From an uncultured Dehalococcoidia bacterium (GTDB lineage: Bacteria; Chloroflexota; Dehalococcoidia; Lucifugimonadales; UBA3495): DNA of 64,000 nucleotides. Position 1 is the stretch's first letter, and every line of letters starts with the position of its first letter. The position numbers and the translations under genes are program-made. The notes beneath the pieces are model-generated. The model did not search any database and was not told where the DNA came from. It saw nothing but the letters and a program-made list of their open reading frames with translations. Shown piece after piece: positions 27,731-37,283 of the stretch. Where the stretch lies: contig CATOSK010000006.1 of assembly GCA_951812535.1 (NCBI GenBank), positions 1-64,000 of the forward strand. Direction: 5' to 3'.

Positions 27731-28705
27731 ATGATGGACAAGAGAGAACTCGAGAAGGACTGGATGGCGAACAACGCTTTGATCGCTTTTGTAGGCGCGC
27801 TGCTCATGGGTCAACAGTGGCAAGTGTCTGAAGGCACCTACAAGCTATTCTTCGTGTTCGAGGTTCCCAATTACTCATGGTTGGTGCTCCTCGCTATTGT
27901 TGCCTTCCTGTTTTCCCTGTCGGTGTTCTTGGCGTTGGGCACCTTCTCCGAATGGGCTCGGCACCGGGCGTTTCTTTGGCGAGGCCTCTACAACCCAATC
28001 CTGGGAATCCTGGTGTGGATTGCATTTATTCTGACTTGGCTATCTCTGTTGCCTGAACTGCCCTTGGACCAATGGTGGTTTCCGGCTTTCCTGCTTGGCG
28101 GTTTCCTGTTCTCCTTCCTCTTTATTCCGCTCCGATTCTTTTCGTTTTCTGTCGGTGCCCGGTCCTGTCAGGCTGTGCCAAGGCAAGACAACCGCGACAT
28201 CATCCAACGTCCCAGGCAATGGTTCAGCGACCGAACAAGCCTCCGACGAATCAGGGAGTTCGGACAGTCAATGGGGATCAGGATTTTGCGACGATTGGGC
28301 GCGGTTTACCTGATTGGGGTATCGGTATCGGTGGCGGTGTACTTCATCGTCAACCCGCTACACGCGGAGTCATACGACCCTGAGAACATCTGGTTCGTGT
28401 TGGATATTCTGATGGTTGTCGCGGCGGTCCTGGCCTTGGGCTTCAACATACCCCGCAAGCTGCGGGAAGGCAGGCCCACCAGCGGGGAATCATCAACTCA
28501 TAGATACTGGGAGGCCAACATAGCGTTTTACGCCACCATCGGAGTAACCATTCTTCTGCTACATAGTTGGATTTCCAACCTGGCTCTCGGCCAGGAGTTG
28601 GGCGACCACCAGGCCTTTGTCAAATGGGCCGTGGTGGACACGCTGTTACCGTTGGTATTGGGAGCAACCGGATACGCCATGTGGCGTGGGTCAGACCAAG
28701 GGTAA
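27731..28705 (+). CDS. Membrane protein of unknown function
   Basis: 324 residues with about eight hydrophobic helices: a pair near 15-70, a pair near 85-140 (GILVWIAFILTWLSLLPE, FLLGGFLFSFLFIPLRFF), a cytoplasmic Arg-rich loop at about 150-190, then four more to the end. GGGAGG precedes an ATGATG start. Codon use is less GC-biased than in its neighbours and it stands between repeat-rich DNA and the mobile element, so it may be a cargo gene. No family recognised. Confidence 0.7.
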   Translation: MMDKRELEKDWMANNALIAFVGALLMGQQWQVSEGTYKLFFVFEVPNYSWLVLLAIVAFLFSLSVFLALGTFSEWARHRAFLWRGLYNPILGILVWIAFILTWLSLLPELPLDQWWFPAFLLGGFLFSFLFIPLRFFSFSVGARSCQAVPRQDNRDIIQRPRQWFSDRTSLRRIREFGQSMGIRILRRLGAVYLIGVSVSVAVYFIVNPLHAESYDPENIWFVLDILMVVAAVLALGFNIPRKLREGRPTSGESSTHRYWEANIAFYATIGVTILLLHSWISNLALGQELGDHQAFVKWAVVDTLLPLVLGATGYAMWRGSDQG

Positions 28706-28854
28706 AGGCCACTGAATGGCCCCAGACCTTGGATGACGGGCAATCGAAGGCTTACTTTGGCTGTACGTAGTCGTAGGTCACCCACGTATTTCTGACCATT
28801 CATATCGAGGAACCCACACAGTCCTTTGGTCTCAAACCCCAGGACAGGGCACAG

Positions 28855-29136
28855 CTACCGCCGCCACTGGCCCAGGCTCAACACCTGCCGCGCCCAGCCC
28901 AGCAGCTCCAGCCTGGCCCTCCAGCTCGCTGACGCGCTCCTCCATCGCCGCCACCGCCAGAGCGTCTTGCGGTCCACGCCGAACTGCTCGGCCAACTTCC
29001 CGGGTCCCACGTCCTTCACCAGGTCGTAGAGCAAGGCCCGCAGGCGCAGCCCCGCGGGCTCTCGATGCTGGGGGAGCCATCCCCCGGCCATCCCGGTCGC
29101 ATCATCCGTGCCGCCCCCATAATCCCCGTGTTCCAA
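28855..29136 (-). pseudogene. HTH protein fragment
   Basis: Minus-strand frame with LRLRALLYDLVKDVGPGKLAEQF, GVDRKTLWRWRRW, resembling the HTH start of the protein at 49947 (LRLMALLDEQ, AADLGVDHRTLAS). After the HTH the neighbouring frame looks more coding (ERVSELEGQAGAAG), so a frameshift near 28960 is likely. It probably marks the left part of the mobile element. Function unknown beyond DNA binding. Confidence 0.45.
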
Positions 29137-29284
29137 AATGCCCCACTCACTAGCTGATCCTGCCCCATGCCCCTGGAACCGGCCCTTCCCGGAAAGTGTT
29201 GCCTGATTCCGCCTTCCGACCCCTCGTTTCCCTTCATTTCAGCTACGAACACGACCACCCGAGTCCCCTGCCCCCAAACTCGAA

Positions 29285-29360
29285 CCCTTGTACACGTCTA
29301 TGACATCACAGGGGGACCTCCGGGCGGCAGGGCCCATAAGGTGATTCACGGATGAACCAC
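29285..29360 (+). promoter_or_regulatory. Shared control element plus palindrome before a small basic gene
   Basis: TTGTACACGTCTATGACATC (29288-29307) followed by ACAGG matches, on the other strand, 49691-49720 in front of the conjugation operon. Downstream, GTGATTCA-CGGA-TGAACCAC (29341-29360) is an imperfect palindrome whose counterpart at 29881-29898 is perfect. Together they look like an operator region copied within the element. Confidence 0.5.
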
Positions 29361-29455
29361 CCCATAGGGGGTTCCCCCTGGTGCTGGGACTCATCACACT
29401 CGACGCTAAAGTCCAAGTCCCGCGGGAAGTGGACGCCGGGAACCATCGGAGGGAC

Positions 29456-29683
29456 ATGACGCGAGAAAACATGCGCCAAGACCGACAGGAAGCCGACACG
29501 GGCGCCGGCGCCAAGACCGGAACCCCGGGCTGCTCGGCGGGACAGCGGAAGACCGTGCGCGGTGGTCTGCGCATCCTGGCCGGGGTCATAGCCCGCGCCG
29601 GACGCAACGCACCGGCACATCCCCGGCCATTTTCGGGACTTTTTCCACGCCGGGGCCGTCTTTCGCCCCGTCATGGACCCTAA
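29456..29683 (+). pseudogene. Small basic protein, copy 1 (diverged)
   Basis: Frame from ATG 29456 with RKTVRGGLRILAGVIARAGR in the middle, related to GLRILARMIARAHLRREADQ at 30060 and GLRILAKVIVRAHLRKQAEQ at 37994. The conserved AHLRR end is lost here and the tail is Pro/Arg-rich, so this copy seems degraded. The 75-residue product would be very basic. Confidence 0.4.
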
Positions 29684-29880
29684 CGTCAATCGGGAATTCG
29701 GCATCCGGACCGGAACCCGGCATTAACTCCAACTGTTCACTGTTCAGGTCCCGTAGGGGGACGATTTAACCCTGTTTCAGCTTTGAAGCAACCCGTCCGG
29801 CGGCTCCGCAGCGAAACTCAATCTCCTGTACACCTGCGGCACAGCACGCGATGGGCCCAAGTGCCGAGGGACCCATAAGC

Positions 29881-29898
29881 GTTATCAAGGTTGATAAC
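29881..29898 (+). promoter_or_regulatory. Perfect palindrome GTTATCAA-GG-TTGATAAC, likely operator
   Basis: Eight-base arms around a 2-nt centre, lying 160-180 bp upstream of the small basic gene at 30060. The preceding GACCCATAAG parallels GGCCCATAAG before the imperfect palindrome at 29341. Confidence 0.5.
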
Positions 29899-30059
29899 CC
29901 CCACAGGTAGTTTCCCGGCGCCGTCCCGCTGCTCACACTCTCTCGTGGAAGCGGCAAAGACGCCGATGACCAACACGGATGCAAGGAGGACGACATGATC
30001 TTGAAACCGGAACCCCAGCTCGACACTGAAGCCCAATCACAGTCCCCCAACGAGAGGCT

Positions 30060-30296
30060 ATGCGAGACAAGACAAGGACAAACGGAAAGCCGCGTCCCTC
30101 CGGGAGAAACCGGAAATCCGGGCCCGCCGGCAGGAAGACGCCAAGTGGAACATCCCCGCAGCACACCGCCCATGAGCGGGAGCAGATGCAGACGGGGCTG
30201 CGCATCCTAGCCCGCATGATCGCCCGCGCCCACCTGAGACGGGAGGCGGACCAGGCCGCCCAAGAGCCACCACCGGACCAGGGGGCTGGCAACTGA
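30060..30296 (+). CDS. Small basic protein, copy 2 (GLRILAxxIxRAHLRR family)
   Basis: 78 residues: a Lys/Arg/Gly/Pro-rich, probably disordered N-terminal half followed by one conserved helix, REQMQTGLRILARMIARAHL then RREADQ. The same pattern occurs in 37994-38212 (-) and, degraded, in 29456-29683. The amphipathic basic helix suggests nucleic-acid or protein binding within the element, but no known family comes to mind. It lies upstream of an HTH gene, as its homologue on the other strand lies beside XRE genes. Confidence 0.5.
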   Translation: MRDKTRTNGKPRPSGRNRKSGPAGRKTPSGTSPQHTAHEREQMQTGLRILARMIARAHLRREADQAAQEPPPDQGAGN

Positions 30297-30486
30297 GCAA
30301 CCTGCTGGAAACACCGCCGCGTCCCCAGTCTGCGGTTTGTCTCCTGCGTTGGCCTGGAATAGTCGCATTTGCGGCCCGCGCTCAGGCCACAAACCTGCTT
30401 CCAACACAATTCCTCGGAAGGCACTACGAGCGAACAATTTCTCTTGGAAAGAGGAATGTTAGAGCATATCCACGGGAGGAATCAGA

Positions 30487-30864
30487 TTGACGGCCACCAG
30501 CGCCAGCACGCCAATCCCTGAAGAAAACGAATCGCCCCATGACAACCTGGACCACGCCATCCGCGACTACGCGGGCGCCCACGTCCTGTTGCATGGACGG
30601 GCCAGAGCCGCCGAGAGATTCGGCGTGTCCCGCCACACCCTGTGGCGCTGCCTGGAGCGGAGGCGGTGGGGCAAATCCCTGCCCCGGGCGGTGATCAAGA
30701 CCGTGGGCGACGCCCCCGACATGATAGAGGCGGCGGCCTGGGCCGTGACCGCCGTCCCCCAAGTCCGGCGCCGCGCCGCCGCCAATCCCAAGCCCCTGGC
30801 CGAGACCCTTGAGGACGCGCTGCGGCTCTTATGGGCCACGCCGGTACTGACACATGCCCGCTGA
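30487..30864 (+). CDS. HTH DNA-binding protein with TTG start
   Basis: 125 residues. The core DHAIRDYAGAHVLLHGRAR, AAERFGVSRHTLWRCLERR is a clear helix-turn-helix, followed by LPRAVIKTVGD. RBS GGGAGG stands 7 nt before a TTG start codon, which decides the start. A decayed relative lies at 14585-15180 (-). It directly precedes the 52-bp repeat copy B and the replication-relaxation pseudogene, so it probably regulates that module. Confidence 0.6.
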   Translation: MTATSASTPIPEENESPHDNLDHAIRDYAGAHVLLHGRARAAERFGVSRHTLWRCLERRRWGKSLPRAVIKTVGDAPDMIEAAAWAVTAVPQVRRRAAANPKPLAETLEDALRLLWATPVLTHAR

Positions 30865-30893
30865 CGACGGCGGCTCCCGGCTGATACGCTGGA
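30842..30893 (+). repeat. 52-bp dispersed repeat, copy B
   Basis: Partner of 26787-26838. It covers the last codons of the HTH gene at 30487 and ends about 12 bp before the replication-relaxation frame, where promoter-like CTGACG and TACGCT lie 18 bp apart. Confidence 0.65.
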
Positions 30894-30904
30894 ATTAAGA
30901 CAAT

Positions 30905-32597
30905 CTCACAAGAACGCATCCTGGACGCCTTGGCCCGGCTGTCCTTCGTCGACGTGGGGGAGCTGGCCCTGATCCTGGGCGAGCCGCTGGCGACGGTGCA
31001 CCGGGCCCTGACCGGCCTGCTGCAAGACGGCCTGGCCGGACGGGCGAGCCACGGCACGGTCCACCTGCCCTCCAGCCACCGCCACTACCTCACGAAGAAA
31101 GGCATCGCCGAGGCAGCCGACGCCCTGGGCTACGACGCGCCGTCGGAGTTGGTACGGGCCTATCCGGTGTCCCGGCAGTGGCTGACTTTGCTGCTGCGCC
31201 GCATGGACGCCGTGGCCTCGGTGTACCGCCTGGCGGCAACACTGCCCCCGGCGTGGACGGCCTGGAAACCCGGGTGGAGTTTCACCGCCGGGGCCGGTTC
31301 GACGCGGTGGTCACCCCGCACAACGCTCGCAGCTTCGGCGTGGTGCGCCAGGGGCTGGCGCTGCGGCGCCGGTCCCTCTACGACCGCCTGCGGGCCATCG
31401 CCGAGTACCCCCACACCCGCCGTCCCTCCGCCGTGCTTGTCCTGGTCCCCAGCCCCTGGGAGCAGCGGCTGACCGACGAATTCTGCCTGAACGCGGACCT
31501 GCGGGACTGCTACGTGGGCGTGGAGTGCCGGGAAACGCTGGAAGAGTGGGAACGTCCAATCTGGAATTCGCCCAACTGGGTGGTGGGCCGGACGTACCGC
31601 ACCCTGGAGCAGGTGGTCTCCCAGACCGCACCCGGCGGACGGTTTAACCCGGGGGGCCGGAGCGCAAGCGGGCCTCCCTGCCCGACCCGGAGCGGATGGT
31701 CCAAACGGCCCCCGGCTTCGGCATCAGCCCGTCGGAAAAGCGCGCCCTGGACCTGATCACCGACCATCCCATGATCCCCCGGGAACACCTGGCCCGCTGG
31801 CTGGGCGTCTCCGATGGTCGGGTCAGCCAGGTGATGCACACCCTCGTTGACACCTGGGAATTGATCGAGCAGCACGGCAAACGGAGCGACGTGCGCTACA
31901 CCCTGTCCGACCGGGGCATCAGGTACATCACCCGCCGGGACCGGGCGCAACTGTCCACCACCATGGCCGCCTGGAGCACGGAGGACGCCACCGACAATCA
32001 CGGACGGCCCCGGCCCTGGGACACCGCATCCTCACGTGGCAGCGACAGACCAGCCACGCCGACGGCATCACCTGGTTCCTTTCGGGGCTGGCCGCCGAAG
32101 CCAGGGCCGACGACGCCAGCGACCTGCAATGGTCCGTGCCCACCGCCCGCTCCGACCGGGCCTTCAACCTGGGTGAGGACGCCATCGCCCCCGACGCCGT
32201 GGGACACCTGCTGACCGGCGGCCTGCACGTGCCCTTCTACTTCGAGCACCAGCCGCGCGCCCGCCATCCCAGGGGAGTGGCCGCCCGCCTGCGCCCCTAC
32301 TCCGGCTACTACCGCTCCGACGCCCCCGCCAATGACCAGCCGCCCTTCCCCACCACGCTGTTCGTGGTGGACACCGAGGAGGTGGCGGAGACCTACGCCA
32401 GCACTGCGTCCCGGATGACCGCCATGGCGCTGCCCATCCTGGTGTCCAGTAGGGAGGCCCTGTCCTGTAAGGGAATACTGGGACGGTCCTGGCGTCCCCT
32501 GTGGGATGCCGACAGTCCACCCCTGGCATTGCGGGAACTGGGAGCCTACGGGTGGGACGGCCTGCGCCGACGGATGCATCCGCTGGAGACACGTTAG
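30905..32597 (+). pseudogene. Replication-relaxation (Replic_Relax) protein, three frameshifts
   Basis: Four fragments in order: 30905-31260 (ARLSFVDVGELALILGEPLA, SRQWLTLLLRRMDAVASVYR), 31260-31680 (FDAVVTPHNARSFGVVRQGL, AVLVLVPSPWE), 31696-32030 (ISPSEKRALDLITDHPMIPR, DGRVSQVMHTL) and 32030-32597 (HVPFYFEHQPRARHPRGVAA, PTTLFVVDTEEVAETY). They parallel the intact 543-residue protein at 38992-40623: winged helix, central domain, second winged helix, C-terminal nuclease-like part. This copy is dead. The start is uncertain because no ATG fits. Confidence 0.72.
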
Positions 32598-32865
32598 TCG
32601 TGCTGACGCGGCTTTACTTGCCCGCTCTGTTGTCCGGGGGCGCAAATGGTCACTTCCAGGGCGATTTCGGGGCTTGGCCGGGACGCCGCGATGTGTCATT
32701 TTCGCCCGGTTTCAAGCAGGAAACGGGCTGTCCAGCGCCTTGACCAATCAGAAATTGCATTTTGGGAACAGTGAGAAACCAGGCTAAAACAGCGGGAGGC
32801 CCATTTGCACAAATGCAATCGTCATTGCCGCCGATGACGCATCAGCCCATGACGAGGTATGACAC

Positions 32866-33309
32866 ATGAAAAATGAGGTCCACTGGGTGGACAAGGGGGA
32901 GGCGGCGCGGGAGTTGGAGGTCTCGCTATCGACCCTGGACCGGATCATCCGCAAGGGTGAGTTGGAGGTGGTGAGAGAGGGCCGGCGGGTGTACGTGAGG
33001 CTGCCCGGACCTCCCTGCCCCAGCGACCGGGAGCTGCTGCGCCAAGCCATGGCGATGGTGGAACGACTGGGGCGCACGGTGGAGGAACTGTCCGATGAGG
33101 CCGACCAGTTGGAGCGGGAGAGGGACCAGGCCCGGGCCGAGACCGAGGCCGCCCGGGGCGAGTACGCCGTGCTGGAAGCGGACTACCACGAGGAGCAAGC
33201 CGCCCACCGGAGGGCCAGGCGCTGGGCCGCCCGGTTGGGCATCACAGTCGCCGTGCTGGTAGTCCTGCTGGCCGTCGCCGTCCTGGTGGTGTGGCTCCTG
33301 CTGACGTGA
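32866..33309 (+). CDS. HTH protein with coiled coil and C-terminal membrane anchor
   Basis: 147 residues in three parts: an excisionase-like HTH_17 domain (DKGEAARELEVSLSTLDRII, RKGELEVVREGRRVYVRL), a long Glu/Arg coiled coil (about 60-120: ELSDEADQLERERDQARAET), and a hydrophobic C-terminal helix (LGITVAVLVVLLAVAVLVVW). It should bind DNA while tethered to the inner membrane, unusual for an excisionase-like protein. It lies between the replication-relaxation remnant and VapBC; it may link element DNA to the membrane or sense the conjugation apparatus. Confidence 0.65.
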   Translation: MKNEVHWVDKGEAARELEVSLSTLDRIIRKGELEVVREGRRVYVRLPGPPCPSDRELLRQAMAMVERLGRTVEELSDEADQLERERDQARAETEAARGEYAVLEADYHEEQAAHRRARRWAARLGITVAVLVVLLAVAVLVVWLLLT

Positions 33310-33326
33310 GAATTGACTGGCCGCTC

Positions 33327-33365
33327 TTGACCCACACGCGAATGACCGATAATATGCCTCATATT
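33327..33365 (+). promoter_or_regulatory. vapBC promoter with overlapping operator palindrome
   Basis: TTGACC (33327-33332), 17 bp, TAATAT (33350-33355). A perfect palindrome AATATG-CCT-CATATT (33351-33365) covers the -10, the typical arrangement for repression by a VapBC complex. Confidence 0.65.
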
Positions 33366-33398
33366 GACTCTAACTATGATGCACAGGAGCAACACGAT

Positions 33399-33665
33399 AT
33401 GAACCAACTTACGGTCAGGGGATTCGATGACGAACTGGATGCCATCATGCGCCGCCTGGCAAGGCAGGAGGGAATCTCCCTGAATCAGGCGGCGTTGAGG
33501 CTGCTCAGGAAGGGCGCCGGCCTGACGGACAACAGCAACGGTAATCCCAATGCGATAGGCACTTCGTTGGACGACCTGTTCGGCACATGGAGCCAGGATG
33601 AAGCCGAGAGTTTCGATGCGGCTCTTGAGGTCTTCGGGACGGTGGACGAGGCGGCGTGGTCATGA
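33399..33665 (+). CDS. vapB: VapB-type antitoxin
   Basis: 88 residues from ATG 33399, preceded by AGGAG. The N-terminus MNQLTVRGFDDELDAIMRRL followed by ARQEGISLNQAALRLLRK is a ribbon-helix-helix DNA-binding fold of the kind seen in VapB/FitA antitoxins. The acidic C-terminal half (DDLFGTWSQDEAESFDAALE) should wrap and block the toxin. Its stop overlaps the toxin start (ATGA). It should autoregulate through the palindrome at 33351. Confidence 0.82.
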   Translation: MNQLTVRGFDDELDAIMRRLARQEGISLNQAALRLLRKGAGLTDNSNGNPNAIGTSLDDLFGTWSQDEAESFDAALEVFGTVDEAAWS

Positions 33666-34060
33666 GGATTCTGCTGGATTCCAACGCCTACTCCGCGTTC
33701 ATGCGGGGCAGCCACGAGGTGAGAGATCTGATACAGGTCGCCGAGGAGGTGCTATTCTCGGCTGTTGTAGTAGGCGAGCAGATGTACGGCTTCCGGCAGG
33801 GGGCACATTTTGAGCGGAACCTGGCGGAACTTCGATCCTTCCTCGAACGTCCCTACGTTTCCTTCGTTCCCGTGGGTCCGGTGACTGCGGACCGGTACTC
33901 GCGGGTTATGACGGCGCTGAGGGCGAAGGGGCGCCCAATTCCGACCAACGACGTCTGGATTGCGGCCCACGCCATGGAAACGGGCGCCGACTTGGTTTCC
34001 GCCGACAGCCACTTCGAGCACGTTGACGGGATTGCGTGGGTCCGGTTGTCGGCAAGTTGA
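33662..34060 (+). CDS. vapC: VapC-type PIN-domain toxin
   Basis: 132 residues, start ATG 33662 overlapping the antitoxin stop by 4 bp. PIN-domain acidic residues are visible: LLDSNAYSAFMRG (Asp 6), VVVGEQMYGF (Glu), PTNDVWIAAHAMETGADLVS (Asp) and ADSHFEHVDGI (Asp). VapC toxins are Mg-dependent ribonucleases cleaving tRNA or rRNA. Inside a mobile element the pair would favour its retention. The frame can also be read from a GTG at 33656, but the 4-bp overlap is the usual arrangement. Confidence 0.88.
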   Translation: MRILLDSNAYSAFMRGSHEVRDLIQVAEEVLFSAVVVGEQMYGFRQGAHFERNLAELRSFLERPYVSFVPVGPVTADRYSRVMTALRAKGRPIPTNDVWIAAHAMETGADLVSADSHFEHVDGIAWVRLSAS

Positions 34061-34091
34061 AACCTGATACAGCTAACAGGAGGAGTAAGAG

Positions 34092-35692
34092 ATGAGGAAA
34101 CAGTTCCAACCCCTGACCCCGGCGGCCCTCTACGCCCGGGTCTCCAGCGACCGCTAGGACGTGGACCTGTCCGTGGCCGCCCAATTGCGTGCGCTCCGCG
34201 ACTACGCCAGGAACAACGGCTACTCCGTGGCCCGCGAGTACGTGGACGAGGCCGAGAGCGGCAGGGTCGCCGACTGGCCCCAGTTCCGCCAGATGATCGA
34301 CGACGGCGGCAAGGCCACGGCCCCTTTCCAGGTGATTCTCGTCTGGAAATTCAGTCGCTTCACCCGCAAGCGGGAGCACGCCGTGGCCTTCAAGTCCATG
34401 CTGCGGCGCAAGGGCATTCGCGTCGTCTCCATCACCGAGCACGCCCACGACTCCCCCACCGGCAAGCTGATGGAGGCCATCATCGAGTCCGTGGACGAGT
34501 TCTACAGCGAAAATCTTGCCGAAGAGGTCAGGCGGGGAATGCGCGAGGCCGCCTCCCGGGGCTACTTCCTCGGCTCCAAGGCCCCCTTCGGCTACAAGCG
34601 CATCAAGGTCAGCGACGGGGTGAAGGACCGGCCCACCCTGGAGGTCGACCCGGTGGCCGCGCCCGTCGTGAAGGAGATATTCGAGAGTTCCCGCAGGGGC
34701 AACGGGCTCTCGGAAATCTGCAAGGAGCTGAACAACCAGGGCATCACCAACCGGGGAAGGCGCTGGCAGAAGAACGTCCTCCGCTACCTGCTGACCAACG
34801 GTCCTACACTGGCACCGCCATCTGGGGATTGAAAACCAAGGACGAAAAGGGAGTCGAGCCGGTAAGGGTGGAGAACGCCTGGCCCGCCCTAGTGTCCAGG
34901 GAGACCTTTGACCTCGTGCAGCAAGAGCTTCGGGAGCGGGCGCCCACGGTGGTGCGTCCCGGTAACGTGGGCAGCAATTACCTGCTCAGCGGGTTGCTCC
35001 GCTGCGGTGTCTGCGGCAAGCCCTACGCCAGCCAGGGAGCCAAGAGCGGCCAGTTTGCCTACTACGTCTGCGCCAGCCTGTTCCGCGAGGGAGCGGGAGC
35101 GTGCAGCAACGGGCGCTACCTGAACGCCGCCAAGGTGGAGGACCTGGTAATCGAGAAGGTCAGGGAGCGGATTCTCACCGAGGAGACCATCACCGAGCTG
35201 GTGACATTGGTGGCCGAGGAGATCGACAACCTGGCCGGTGAGGTCAACGGCAGGCTGACGGCCATCAACAGTGCGCTTTCCGATGTTGACAGCCGGTTGG
35301 AGAACCTCTACCAGGCCCTGGAGACCAAGCAGTTGCCCATCGAGGTGATCTCTCCCCGCATCCTGGCACTCAAGAGCCGCCAGGATCAACTTACGGCGGC
35401 GCGGGAGGAGGCCGAGGCCCAGCTGGAGCAGCGGCGGGCGGAGTTGCCCACCTCAAAGGAGATCAAGGGGTACGTGGCGGACTTCCGGGAGTTCCTGATG
35501 GAAGGGACGTTCCCGGAGCGGAAGGCCCTGATCCGCAACTTCGTGCAGGGCATTGAAATCGTGGAGGACGAGGCGGTTCTGACGTACACCATCCCCATGC
35601 CCCAGGACGGGGTGACGTCGGAATCGGCCTCGGTTCTTGGTTTTGTCCAGTCCGGCCCACCATACTTGACGGTAGACAGTACCGGCCCGTGA
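34092..35692 (+). pseudogene. Large serine recombinase, amber codon plus frameshift
   Basis: AGGAGG precedes ATG 34092. The frame gives LTPAALYARVSSDR (catalytic Ser in RVSS) then TAG (34155-34157) where the sister protein has Gln (SSDRQDVDL). It continues through the resolvase domain (LVWKFSRFTRKREHAVAFKS) and recombinase domain, then shifts frame near 34800, where the expected NETYTGTAIWG is broken. The zinc ribbon (CGVCGKPYASQGAKSGQFAY) and coiled coil follow to 35692. It is about 60% similar by eye to the recombinase at 35386-37242 on the other strand, facing it. Probably dead unless the amber is suppressed. Confidence 0.85.
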
Positions 35693-37242
35693 AGGGCCAC
35701 CTCCTCGGCGACCCTTCCAGGTATCCGGCTATCTTCCGGCATTGGTATGGTGTAGCGCACCACGGCGTTGCCGGGTCTGACGACTATCTCCTTGACAAAT
35801 GATTCGATGAAGGCCCTGCGCTCGGTCAGCTCGCTCTCGTTCAAGAACTCGTTCATGTCCTCGACGTAGGCGGTGATGGTCTTCACGTCGTCCAGCACCA
35901 CCCGCCGCTGGGACAGCAGCGCCCTCGCCTCCTCCGCCGTGGCCTCCAACCGCTCCTGCCGCTCCCGGTGGTCCCGGATGCGGGGCTTGAAGTCCTCGAT
36001 GTCCATGTCGGTGGTCTCCACCAGGTTGTAGAGCCGCTCCAAGCGGCGCCGCACGTCGGACAGCTCCGCCTCCACCGTCTCCAGCTTGACCCGCTGCTCC
36101 TTGGCCACCCCGTCCATCTCCTCGTCCACCAGCTTGACCAGTTCCCTTATATTGCCCTCGGTCAGGATGTTGGTGCGAATCTTCTCCACCACCATCTCCT
36201 CGAATCGGCGGGCGTTCAGCCTGGGAGCGTCACAGGCCCCGCTGCCCCGCTTCATCAATGACTGGCAGACGTAGTAGGCGAACTGGCCGCTCTTGGAGTC
36301 TTGGCCGGAGAGGGCGCGGTTGCATTTGTGGCATTTGACCAACCCGCTAAGCAGGTAGGAACTGCCGACCCTGCGGGGATGGGCCTTCCTGGGGGCGCGG
36401 GAGCGCATCTGCCGGTTCACCTTGCGGAACTGGGTCTTCGTTACGATGGCGGGGAAGGCCTTTTCCACCCGCACCGGCTCCGCCTTGTCCTTGGCGTTGG
36501 CGCCCCAGACCAGGGTGCCGGTGTAGGTCTCGTTCTTGAGGATGATGTGGATGCCGTTCTTGGACCAGAGCTTGCCGGTGGGGTTGGCGATGCCCTCGTC
36601 GTTCAGGGTGCGGCAGATGTCCAGGATGCCCTTGCCGGCCTCGGCCAGACAGAAGATGCGCTGCACGACGGGAGAGGTCTCCGGATCCGGTTCCAGGGTG
36701 GGGCGTTTCCTGGCCCCGTCCTGGACCATTAGCTTGCGGAAGCCGTAGGGCACGCGGCTGGCGACCCAGAAGCCCCGCGAGGCGGCCTCGCGCATCCCCC
36801 GCGTGACTTCCTGGGCCAGATTCTCTGAGTAGAACTCGTCCACGCTCTCGATGATGGCCTCCATCAGCTTGCCGGTGGGGGTGTCGTCGGCGTGCTCGGT
36901 GATGGAGACCACCCGTACTCCCTTGCGCCGGAGCAGGGACTTGAAGGCCACGGCGTGCTCCCGCTTGCGGGTGAAGCGCGAGAACTTCCAGACCAGGATT
37001 TCCTTGAATGGCGAATCGGTCCTGCTGGCGGCGTCGATCATCTTGCGGAACTCGGGGCGATCGGCGATGCGGCCACTCTCGGCCTCGTCCACGTACTCGC
37101 GGGCCACGACGTAGCCGTTCTTGTCAGCATAGTCCCTCAGCGCCCGCAATTGGGCCGCCACGGACAGGTCCACGTCCTGGCGGTCGCTGGACACGCGGGC
37201 GTAGAGGGCTGCCGGCGTCTGTTGGGTGTTCACTATGGTCAT
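35386..37242 (-). CDS. Large serine recombinase (integrase)
   Basis: About 618 residues: resolvase catalytic domain (PAALYARVSSDRQDVDLSVA, LVWKFSRFTRKREHAVAFKS), Recombinase domain (SRVPYGFRKLMVQDGARKRP), zinc ribbon (CHKCNRALSGQDSKSGQFAY) and a long coiled coil (EAELSDVRRRLERLYNLVET). Such enzymes integrate and excise elements between short att sites without cofactors other than directionality proteins. The last 100 residues are read antisense to the end of the recombinase at 34092, so the natural stop was probably lost when the two genes came together. Start ATG 37242 puts the same short leader before PAALY as its sister; 37287 is an alternative. Confidence 0.88.
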   Translation of the reverse strand: MTIVNTQQTPAALYARVSSDRQDVDLSVAAQLRALRDYADKNGYVVAREYVDEAESGRIADRPEFRKMIDAASRTDSPFKEILVWKFSRFTRKREHAVAFKSLLRRKGVRVVSITEHADDTPTGKLMEAIIESVDEFYSENLAQEVTRGMREAASRGFWVASRVPYGFRKLMVQDGARKRPTLEPDPETSPVVQRIFCLAEAGKGILDICRTLNDEGIANPTGKLWSKNGIHIILKNETYTGTLVWGANAKDKAEPVRVEKAFPAIVTKTQFRKVNRQMRSRAPRKAHPRRVGSSYLLSGLVKCHKCNRALSGQDSKSGQFAYYVCQSLMKRGSGACDAPRLNARRFEEMVVEKIRTNILTEGNIRELVKLVDEEMDGVAKEQRVKLETVEAELSDVRRRLERLYNLVETTDMDIEDFKPRIRDHRERQERLEATAEEARALLSQRRVVLDDVKTITAYVEDMNEFLNESELTERRAFIESFVKEIVVRPGNAVVRYTIPMPEDSRIPGRVAEEVALHGPVLSTVKYGGPDWTKPRTEADSDVTPSWGMGMVYVRTASSSTISMPCTKLRIRAFRSGNVPSIRNSRKSATYPLISFEVGNSARRCSSWASASSRAAVS

Positions 37243-37283
37243 CAGGTTCACCTTCTTGGATAATTGTGCCGCTGAAGGGCCAT

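Noticed and set aside
35386-35692. C-terminal domain of the minus-strand recombinase
   Set aside because: These residues are the antisense of the other recombinase's 3' end and are not a conserved domain.
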